This document shows positions 1 to 5,740 of a stretch of 9,186 nucleotides of DNA, piece by piece. The stretch spans positions 1 to 9,186 of the forward strand of contig JAJZWQ010000124.1 of NCBI GenBank assembly GCA_021846605.1. Reading direction: 5' to 3'. How positions within the stretch are numbered: position 1 is the stretch's first letter; every line of letters begins with the position of its first letter. Made by a program: the position numbers and the translations under genes. The notes beneath the pieces were generated by a model. The model did no database searches. It was not told where the DNA came from and worked only from the letters and a program-made list of their open reading frames with translations. Source of the stretch: Bacillota bacterium (GTDB taxonomy: Bacteria > Bacillota_E > RBS10-35 > JAJYVN01).

Positions 1-1
1 C

Positions 2-145
2 GGCTTCTCCCTCCACGCGGACCTGAATGCGGCCAGGAACATCGGAGCCAACCACCTTGCCAGCCTCGCTATACGTGGGACTGGCGGGCCGCTGTCAGGC
101 GGCCTATCGCAGCACGATCCGGTAGCCGCAAGCCCCCGGCTTTAG
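2..145 (+). CDS. tnpB: TnpB (IS200/IS605 family RNA-guided nuclease), C-terminal end only
   Basis: The gene enters from the left edge and ends at TAG (143-145), leaving 47 residues. The stretch GFSLHADLNAARNIG (residues 1-15 of the visible part) is the RuvC-III region of TnpB/OrfB. Its Asp (codon 20-22) is the expected last catalytic acid, and the leading Gly would follow the final Cys of the zinc ribbon, just outside the window. The tail is short and Gly/Ser-rich. TnpB proteins are RNA-guided DNA nucleases that help IS200/IS605 elements persist. The guide-bearing omega RNA normally overlaps the 3' end of the gene and the element's right end, which fits the hairpin at 133-152. Whether the protein is intact, and whether a tnpA accompanies it, cannot be seen. 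This end differs clearly from the TnpB end at 9082-9186. Confidence 0.88.
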   Translation, partial: GFSLHADLNAARNIGANHLASLAIRGTGGPLSGGLSQHDPVAASPRL

Positions 146-160
146 CCGTGGGGTCCTGAC
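132..160 (+). mobile_element. Probable IS200/IS605 right end with subterminal hairpin
   Basis: Positions 133-140 and 145-152 form an imperfect stem (CCCCCGGC against GCCGTGGG, one C/T mismatch) around the loop TTTA. The hairpin is followed by TCCTGAC at 154-160. A subterminal hairpin at the tnpB stop is the hallmark of IS200/IS605-type ends, which TnpA recognises as single-stranded structures. In omega RNAs the guide begins immediately beyond this end. I infer the element boundary near 160 because the other TnpB end in this window also finishes with TC(A)TGAC just after its hairpin. The exact cleavage point cannot be proven without the left end. The same hairpin could also work as a weak terminator between the convergent tnpB and aroQ. 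Confidence 0.7.
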
Positions 161-627
161 TCCCGCTCCCCGGCCAGCACGGCCGCCAACCCGCGCAGGG
201 CGAGCAGGTAGCTCTGGGCGCCAAAGCCGGACACGCTCCCCCGGCAAACCGCGGCGACCAGGGACCGGTGCCGGAAGGGCTCGCGCCCCTGGGGCTGGGA
301 CAGGTGGACCTCCACGGCGGGCACCCCGAGCCCGGCCGCCGCCGCCAGGGCGTCCCGCACCGCCACGCTGGTGTGCGTGTAGGCGGCGGGGTTGATCACG
401 ATCCCCTGATAGCGGTCGATGGCCCGGCCGATCTCCGCGACGATCTCGCCCTCGCCGTCATGCTGGCGGGCGGTGACCGCCAGGCCCAACTCCCGCCCCA
501 GGTCCACCAGGGCGGCGTCGATCTCCGCCAGCGTCGTCCGCCCGTAGACCCCGGGTTCCCGCCGCCCCAGCAGCGCCAGATTGGGGCCGTGGATCACCAG
601 CACTGCGGACACCGCCGTCCCCCCCAT
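142..627 (-). CDS. aroQ: Type II 3-dehydroquinate dehydratase
   Basis: The enzyme converts 3-dehydroquinate to 3-dehydroshikimate in the shikimate pathway (cytoplasmic dodecamer in this family). From ATG 627 there are 161 residues. Family motifs appear in order: HGPNLALLGRREPGVYG (residues 13-29) with the catalytic-loop Arg and Tyr28; EGEIV (59-63); INPAAYTHTSVAVRDAL (78-94), holding the substrate-binding Asn and His; EVHLS (106-110); and REPFRHRS (115-122). GTG at codon 6 is an attractive alternative start. It has a G-rich stretch just upstream and gives an N-terminus (SAVLVIHGPN) closer to the usual 145-150 residue length. Two family positions vary: HDGEGE replaces the common SNxEGE, and HLSQ replaces HLSN. 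The last five residues and the TAA stop (144-142) lie in the adjacent IS right end, so the C-terminus seems to have been rewritten by insertion. The upstream neighbour lipM overlaps it out of frame. Confidence 0.93.
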   Translation of the reverse strand: MGGTAVSAVLVIHGPNLALLGRREPGVYGRTTLAEIDAALVDLGRELGLAVTARQHDGEGEIVAEIGRAIDRYQGIVINPAAYTHTSVAVRDALAAAAGLGVPAVEVHLSQPQGREPFRHRSLVAAVCRGSVSGFGAQSYLLALRGLAAVLAGERESGPHG

Positions 628-1369
628 CTGGCAACCGCCCCCGATTCGCGAAACGGATCCCCAGGGCCTGCTCGAAGCCCGCCCGCAGGGCCTCCTCCAC
701 CGCCGCGCGCGCCGGAGGCGGCTGCAGGACGTCCGCCAGGCCCGCGGCCCGCCGGGCCAGGAGCGGGCCCGCCCGCGGGTCCAGGCCCAACAGGCGCACG
801 TGCAGCGCCGGATCGAAGGTGCGGGGCAGAGAGCCGTGCTGCAACAGGTAGCCGGCGCGGCGCACCTGGGCGCTGCCGGTGACCTTGCGCCCGGCCACCA
901 CCAGTTCGGCGCTGGCCGCGGCGTCAAAGCAGGCGCCGGTGCGCGTCTCCAGGCGCCGCCCCGCAGAGAGCTCGGCCGGCACGCCCAACAGGCGGTAGCC
1001 GGCAACCAGCCCGCCTGCCAGCCAGGCATAGGCCTCCAACACCCCGGGGGGTGCCAGCGCCGCGGGAAGGGCCACCGCGTAGGTCACCTCGTCGGCGGCG
1101 TGGAGCACCGCGCGCCCCCCCGTGGGACGGCGCACCACGTCCCAGCCGGCGGAGGCGCACGCCGCCAAATCGCAGGCCACCGCCGGGTCCTGGTGGTGGC
1201 CGATGCTGACGGCTGGCGGGTCCCAGGCATACAGGCGCAAGGTGGGCGGCCGCCGTTCCGCCGCGACGTCCTCGGCCAACGCGATGTCGCGGGCCATGTT
1301 CTCCGCACCAGAGCACGCCCCGTCGATCAGCAACGCCCATTCCGGCCGCGCGGCCGCCACGGCGCTCAC
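458..1369 (-). CDS. lipM: Octanoyltransferase LipM-like / lipoate-protein ligase A family protein
   Basis: This member of the biotin/lipoate transferase family attaches an octanoyl or lipoyl group to carrier proteins such as GcvH. From GTG 1369 the formal frame is 303 residues. Conserved features are GHHQ (57-60), VVRRPTGGRAVLH (78-90), TYAV (96-99), GACFDA (145-150), GRKVTGSAQVRR (160-171) and LQHGSL (176-181). Cys147 lies where LipM/LipL enzymes carry their acyl-thioester cysteine, and K162 is the family lysine, so LipM is favoured over an ATP-dependent LplA. The start is supported by GGAG eight bases upstream and by the GTGA overlap with the mutS2 stop. Coding character ends near residue 247 (about 628). 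Beyond that the frame runs through aroQ as Gly/Pro/Arg-rich shadow sequence, so the true C-terminus is doubtful (see the G tract at 619-625). No lipA is present in the window. Confidence 0.85.
   Translation of the reverse strand: MSAVAAARPEWALLIDGACSGAENMARDIALAEDVAAERRPPTLRLYAWDPPAVSIGHHQDPAVACDLAACASAGWDVVRRPTGGRAVLHAADEVTYAVALPAALAPPGVLEAYAWLAGGLVAGYRLLGVPAELSAGRRLETRTGACFDAAASAELVVAGRKVTGSAQVRRAGYLLQHGSLPRTFDPALHVRLLGLDPRAGPLLARRAAGLADVLQPPPARAAVEEALRAGFEQALGIRFANRGRLPDGGDGGVRSAGDPRPQSGAAGAAGTRGLRADDAGGDRRRPGGPGAGVGPGGHRPPA
619..625 (-). other. Seven-G homopolymer at the lipM/aroQ junction
   Basis: On the coding (minus) strand seven consecutive G residues, including the G of the aroQ ATG, lie exactly where lipM and aroQ change frame. 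With seven, lipM continues out of frame to 458. With six, lipM would be fused in frame to aroQ. With eight, lipM would end at a TGA a few codons later. The tract is therefore a single point that decides the gene structure, by error, slippage or phase variation. The sequence shows the tract; its role is inference. Confidence 0.6.
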
Positions 1370-3750
1370 CCGCGCAACTCCACCACGGTCGCCCCGGCGC
1401 CACCTTCGCCCGCGCCGCCCAAGCGGAAGCCGCGCACCTGGGGGTGCCCGCGCAGGAACTCGGCCACGGCCTCGCGCAGGGCGCCGGTACCCTTGCCGTG
1501 GATGATGCGGATCTGGGAGAGCCCGCCCAGGACCGCGTCGTCCAGCGCCTTGTCCACGCGGGCCACCGCCTCCCAGCGGTCCATGCCGCGCAGGTCGTGT
1601 TCGATGGTCACGCCGCCGGCCAGCGGCACCTCCGCCAGCGGGGCGGCCGACCTGTGCGGCTTCGCCTGGGGCGGCGGGGCCGGCTCGACGTCGGCCAGGG
1701 GCACGTTCAGCCGCAGGGCACCGCACTGCACCAGCGCGGCGCCCTCGGCCGGCGCCTGCGCCAGCACCCCGTGGCGGTCCAGGCTGCGGATGCGCACCGG
1801 CTGGCCGGCGTGCAACCGCGGCGCCGGCACCGCGGCGGTCTCCCCCAGGCGCTGCGCCGCCTCGCGCAGACGCTCCCGCTCCTCCACCGCCTCCACCAGC
1901 GTCGCGGCGCCGCCCTCCTCGGCCAGGCGTCGCAACTGTCGCAGGACAGCGTCCGCCTGGCGGCGCGCGTCGGCCACCAGGTCCACCGCCTCGCGCCGGG
2001 CGGCCTCCAGGAGTTCGGAGCGCCGCCCCTCCAGTTCGGCGCGCTCCGCCTCCAGGGCCTCGCGCAGGTCCGTCGCCTGTCGCGCCGCTTCCTCGGCCCG
2101 CGCCGCCTCCTCCTGCAGCCGCCGTTCGTTGCTGGCCAGGCCCGCGATCAACTGCTCCACCGCCCGCGCGCCCGGCCCCTGCAGTTCGCGTGCCCGGGCC
2201 ACCACGGCCCCGGGCAGCCCGAGCCGCTCGGCGATGGCCAGGGCCTGGCTGGGCCCGGGCACGCCGATCACCAGGCGGTAGGTCGGCGCCAGCGTCTCGG
2301 GGTCGAAGGCCACCGAGCCGTTCTCCACGCGGAGCGTGCGGTGGGCGAAGGCCTTGAGCTCGCTGGCGTGGGTGGTGACCAGCACGCGGGCGCCCCGGGC
2401 CAGCAGGTGCTCCAACAGGGCCATGGCCAGGACCGCCCCCTCGCCGGGGTCCGTGCCGGCGCCCAGTTCGTCCAGCAGCACCAGGGCGCCGGGGACCACC
2501 GCCCGCTCGGCCGCGACGACGGCCTGCATGTGCGAGGAGAACGTCGACAGGTTCTGCGCCACCCCCTGGTCGTCGCCGGCGTCGCCACACACCAGCGGGA
2601 AGATACCCATGGCCGCGGAGGCCGCCGGCAACTGCAGCCCCGCCTGCAGCATGCAGACGAACAACCCCGCGATCTTCAGGCAGACCGTCTTGCCGCCGGT
2701 GTTGGGGCCGGTCAGCACCAGGGCGTCGAAGTCCAGTCCGAGCCGGAGGTCCACCGGGACCGGCTGCCGCAGCAGGGGATGGCGGGCGGCACGCAGATCC
2801 AGGCAGGGCTCGGGCAGGATGTCTGCGGGGACCGCGTGCCAATCCAGCGCCAGCCGGCCGCGGGCGGCCGCCAGATCAAGCGCCGCCGCGGCGTCCAGCC
2901 CGCGGGCCAGATCGCCCGCCCGCTGGCCGATCTGCGCCGAGAGCGCGGCCAGGATGCGGGCGACCTCGTTGGCCACCGCCGCCTGGGCGGCGCGCAGACG
3001 GTTGCCCAACTCGACCACGACCAGCGGCTCGATGAACACCGTGGCTCCCGACGCCGATTGGTCGTGGATCAACCCGGGCACGAGCGAGCGGGCGTCACTG
3101 CGGACCGGCAGGACGAAGCGGTCGCGCCGCTGGGTGACCAGGGGCTCCTGGAGCGCGCCATCCAGGCCGGCCGAGTGCACCAGCGCCTCCAGGCGGTCGC
3201 GCAGGGCGGCCTCGGCCAGCCGGGCCTGGCGGCGGGATGCGGCCAACTCTGGACTTGCGCGGTCGGCCAGTTCCCCGTCGGCGGAGACGCAGCGCTCGAT
3301 CTCGGTGGCCAACGGCGAGAAGTCGGCGATCAGTTCGCCCCAGTCGGCCAGGTGCGGCGCGTCCCCCGCGTGGGCGCGCGTGAACCCGGACACCACGGAC
3401 AGCGCGGCCGCGGCCAGGCCCACGCGTCGCACCTCGGGCGCGCCCAGCACCCCGCCGCGGCCGCACCGCCCGACCTCCGCCCGGACATCGCCCAGCCCGC
3501 CCAGCGGCAGGGGGGTGCCCACCTCGGTCAGGAGGCGCGCCTCGGCCGTCTCGGCCTGCGCGGCCAGGACCTCGCGGGCGCGGGCGTGCGGCACAAGGCC
3601 CAGCGCCCGCTCCCGACCCAGGTCGCTGGCGCAACGCGCCGCCAACGCTTCCAACACCGCGGGAAAGTCGAGGATGCGCAGGGTGCGACCGTCCGCCAGC
3701 AAAGGCGGCGGTTGCAGGCGCACCCGGCGCATGCCCAGTTCGTTCGCCAT
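1366..3750 (-). CDS. mutS2: MutS2 ATPase/endonuclease with C-terminal Smr domain
   Basis: The 794 residues match the usual MutS2 length (about 780-790). The layout is a helical core (about 20-335) and then the MutS-type ABC ATPase: Walker A GPNTGGKT (348-355), the QNLSTFSSHM segment (399-408), Walker B ALVLLDELGAGTDP (422-435), signature GEGAVLAMALLEHL (436-449) and switch TTHASELKAFA (459-469). A Glu/Arg/Ala-rich coiled coil (about 535-640) and a KOW-like region (about 645-690) follow. The Smr nuclease domain (about 715-793) has HDLRG and HGKGTGALRE (751-760). It lacks the mismatch-recognition domain of MutS. MutS2 proteins are linked to suppression of recombination and, in Bacillus, to resolving collided ribosomes. 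ATG 3750 is preceded by a weak AGG and lies 30 bases after nadA; ATG at codon 7 is an alternative. The TGA overlaps the lipM GTG, suggesting translational coupling. Confidence 0.96.
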   Translation of the reverse strand: MANELGMRRVRLQPPPLLADGRTLRILDFPAVLEALAARCASDLGRERALGLVPHARAREVLAAQAETAEARLLTEVGTPLPLGGLGDVRAEVGRCGRGGVLGAPEVRRVGLAAAALSVVSGFTRAHAGDAPHLADWGELIADFSPLATEIERCVSADGELADRASPELAASRRQARLAEAALRDRLEALVHSAGLDGALQEPLVTQRRDRFVLPVRSDARSLVPGLIHDQSASGATVFIEPLVVVELGNRLRAAQAAVANEVARILAALSAQIGQRAGDLARGLDAAAALDLAAARGRLALDWHAVPADILPEPCLDLRAARHPLLRQPVPVDLRLGLDFDALVLTGPNTGGKTVCLKIAGLFVCMLQAGLQLPAASAAMGIFPLVCGDAGDDQGVAQNLSTFSSHMQAVVAAERAVVPGALVLLDELGAGTDPGEGAVLAMALLEHLLARGARVLVTTHASELKAFAHRTLRVENGSVAFDPETLAPTYRLVIGVPGPSQALAIAERLGLPGAVVARARELQGPGARAVEQLIAGLASNERRLQEEAARAEEAARQATDLREALEAERAELEGRRSELLEAARREAVDLVADARRQADAVLRQLRRLAEEGGAATLVEAVEERERLREAAQRLGETAAVPAPRLHAGQPVRIRSLDRHGVLAQAPAEGAALVQCGALRLNVPLADVEPAPPPQAKPHRSAAPLAEVPLAGGVTIEHDLRGMDRWEAVARVDKALDDAVLGGLSQIRIIHGKGTGALREAVAEFLRGHPQVRGFRLGGAGEGGAGATVVELRG

Positions 3751-3780
3751 GGGCCTATCGTATCACGCGGGCGCCGCGCT

Positions 3781-4758
3781 TCAGGCGATCGCCACCATCC
3801 GCTCGATCGCCAGGCGCGCCCGGTCAGCGACGTCCCTGGATACCCGCACCTCATACTGCATGTCGCGTAGGGCGTCGCGCGTGTTCTCCAGGGTGATGCG
3901 CTTCATGTAGCTGCACACCGCCTCGGCGTTGACGGGCAGGAAGCGCTTGTCGGGGTTGAGCTGCTGCATGCGGTGCAGCACGCCGGTCTCGGTGGCGACC
4001 AGGAACTCCGGCGCCTTCGATTTTTCGGCGTGGCGGATCATGCCCTCGGTCGACAGCACCGCGCTGCGCTCGGCGGGGATGGTGCCGTCGCTCAGGTAAT
4101 ACAGGACCGACGATGTGCACCCGCATTCCGGATGCACCAGCAGTTCGGCGTCGGGGTGGGCCCGCCGGGCCTGCACCACGTCCTCGGGGAGGATGCCCGC
4201 GTGCACGTGGCACTCCCCCATCCAGATGTGCAGGCGACGGCCGGTCACCTTCTGGATCCAACTCCCCAGGAAGAAATCGGGGCAGAAGAGGATCTCGCGG
4301 TCGGCCGGGATGGCCTCGACCACATGCAGGGCGTTGCCCGACGTGCAGCAGTAGTCGCTCTCCGCCTTGACCTCTGCGCTGGTGTTCACGTAGGACACGA
4401 TCACCGCACCCGGGTGTTCGGCCTTCCAGCGGCGCAGTTGCTCGGCGTCCAGCGAGTCGGCCAGGCTGCAGCCCGCCTTGAGGTCGGGGATCAGCACCGT
4501 CTTCTCCGGGGCCAGGATGGACGCCGTCTCCGCCATGAAGTGCACTCCGCAGAAGACGATCACGTCCGCGTCCGTCTGCGCCGCCTGCCGGGACAGCCCC
4601 AGCGAGTCCCCGGCGTAGTCGGCGATGTCCTGGATCGGACCGATCTGGTAGTTGTGCGCCAGGATGACGGCGTTCCGCCGCCGCTTCCAGTCCCGGATCT
4701 CCTCCACCAGCGCGGCGTCACGCTCGGAGAGCGCCGCCGGTTGCGTCGAAAGTGCCAC
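3781..4758 (-). CDS. nadA: Quinolinate synthase A
   Basis: NadA condenses iminosuccinate with dihydroxyacetone phosphate to quinolinate, using an oxygen-sensitive [4Fe-4S] cluster. The 325 residues carry the family's threefold repeat. Motifs are AHNYQ (34-38), GVHFMAETA (71-79), AGCSLAD (95-101), YVNTSAEVKAESDYCCTSGNA (from 123), GECHVH (181-186), HPECGC (209-214), ATETG (255-259) and AVCSYMK (280-286). C97, C183 and C282 are the likely cluster ligands; C212/C214 are extra cysteines in the HPEC motif. The start is GTG 4758. A GAAGGA sequence lies only two bases before it, an unusually short spacing, but the next in-frame GTG (codon 18) has no visible ribosome-binding site. The gene follows nadC after 82 bases that contain a strong hairpin, and it precedes mutS2 by 30 bases. 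Confidence 0.96.
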   Translation of the reverse strand: MALSTQPAALSERDAALVEEIRDWKRRRNAVILAHNYQIGPIQDIADYAGDSLGLSRQAAQTDADVIVFCGVHFMAETASILAPEKTVLIPDLKAGCSLADSLDAEQLRRWKAEHPGAVIVSYVNTSAEVKAESDYCCTSGNALHVVEAIPADREILFCPDFFLGSWIQKVTGRRLHIWMGECHVHAGILPEDVVQARRAHPDAELLVHPECGCTSSVLYYLSDGTIPAERSAVLSTEGMIRHAEKSKAPEFLVATETGVLHRMQQLNPDKRFLPVNAEAVCSYMKRITLENTRDALRDMQYEVRVSRDVADRARLAIERMVAIA

Positions 4759-4777
4759 GGTCCTTCACGCCCCCGAG

Positions 4778-4804
4778 GCCGGACGCGGGACCCCCCGGTC
4801 CGGC
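4778..4804 (-). promoter_or_regulatory. Strong hairpin in the nadC-nadA intercistronic leader
   Basis: Positions 4778-4784 pair perfectly with 4798-4804 (GCCGGAC/GTCCGGC). After a single bulged base, 4786-4789 pair with 4794-4797 (CGGG/CCCG), leaving a four-base loop. That makes 11 base pairs, nearly all G-C. The structure ends 19 bases before the nadA start and about 12 before its GAAGGA sequence. No T tract follows on either strand, so a classical intrinsic terminator is unlikely. Roles in mRNA stability, processing or nadA translation control are possible but unproven. Confidence 0.5.
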
Positions 4805-4840
4805 AGAATATTCAACTGAGCATAGCACCAGCGGCGGAAT

Positions 4841-5740
4841 TCAGGGGGAACTGCCCGTCCATTCGATCTTCATGCTGATGTCCAGGGCAGGGGCCGAATG
4901 CGTCAGCATCCCCAGCGAGATGAAGTCCACGCCCGTGGCGACCACCTCGGCCAGATTCGCCAGCGTCACCCCGCCCGAGGCCTCGGTCCGCGCGCGCCCG
5001 GCGATCAGCGTCACGGCGGCCCGCATCTCGGGGGGCGCCATATTATCCAGAAGGATGATGTCCGCCCCCGCCGAGAGCGCCTCGGCCACCTCCTCGCGCG
5101 TGCGGCACTCGGCCTCGATGCGCTGGCCGAAGGGTGCGCGCGCCCGGGCGGCCCGCACGGCGGCGGCGACGCCGCCCGCCGCTGCCGCGTGGTTGTCCTT
5201 GATCAGCACCCCGTCGGACAACCCGAAGCGGTGGTTACGCCCACCCCCCACGCGCACCGCGTACCGCTGCAGCCAGCGCAGCCCCGGCGTGGTCTTGCGC
5301 GTGTCCAGGATCTCGGCGCGCCCGGCGGCCAGTTGCGCGGCGCTGCGGGTGACGGTCGCCACCCCCGCCAGGCGCTGCAGCAGGTTGAGCGCCACCCGCT
5401 CACCGCTCAGCAGCGCCGCCGCCGGACCCGCCACCTCGGCCAAGCGCACCGGCGGGTCGCTGACCACGGTGCCGTCAGCAGCCAGCGTGCGCCACTGCAC
5501 ATCCGGGGACAGCAGTCCGAAGACGCGCGCCGCCACCGGCAGGCCGGCCACCACCCCCGCCTGCTTGGCCAGCATCACGGCGCGTACCCGGAGTCCGGGC
5601 GGCACGCAGGCCGCAGTCGTGACATCCCCGTTGCCAATGTCCTCGGCCAGGGCCGTCCGCAGCAGGCCGTCCAGCGCCGCCGCCGGCCAGCCCTCCGGCC
5701 AGCGGTGCGCATCCGCGATCTCAGCCGGCGTCCCGTTCAT
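4841..5740 (-). CDS. nadC: Nicotinate-nucleotide pyrophosphorylase (quinolinate phosphoribosyltransferase)
   Basis: NadC makes nicotinate mononucleotide, CO2 and pyrophosphate from quinolinate and PRPP, the last step of de novo NAD entry. From ATG 5740 there are 299 residues, within the family range. Motifs are AEDIGNGDVTT (32-42), ERVALNLLQRLAGVAT (114-129), LDTRKTTPGLR (145-155) with its PRPP/quinolinate-binding Arg and Lys, GGGRNHRFGLSDGVLIKDNH (165-184), IEAECRT (208-214), ILLDNM (229-234), EASGG (253-257) and a C-terminal phosphate-binding segment (DFISLGMLTHS). The ATG overlaps the nadB TGA as ATGA, and a GAGGTG-type site lies just upstream, so translational coupling is likely. A GTG two codons earlier (5746) is the alternative start. 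The TGA is at 4843-4841, 82 bases before nadA. Confidence 0.96.
   Translation of the reverse strand: MNGTPAEIADAHRWPEGWPAAALDGLLRTALAEDIGNGDVTTAACVPPGLRVRAVMLAKQAGVVAGLPVAARVFGLLSPDVQWRTLAADGTVVSDPPVRLAEVAGPAAALLSGERVALNLLQRLAGVATVTRSAAQLAAGRAEILDTRKTTPGLRWLQRYAVRVGGGRNHRFGLSDGVLIKDNHAAAAGGVAAAVRAARARAPFGQRIEAECRTREEVAEALSAGADIILLDNMAPPEMRAAVTLIAGRARTEASGGVTLANLAEVVATGVDFISLGMLTHSAPALDISMKIEWTGSSP

Noticed and set aside
3766..3778. CGCGG-GCG-CCGCG palindrome between nadA and mutS2 as a terminator
   Set aside because: It has only five base pairs, a three-base loop and no T tract, and mutS2 follows within 30 bases in the same direction.
1444..3870. Long plus-strand open frame of 808 codons opposite mutS2
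   Set aside because: It is an antisense shadow typical of high-GC coding DNA: rich in Gln, His, Arg and Gly, with no family motif, while the minus strand encodes an unmistakable MutS2.
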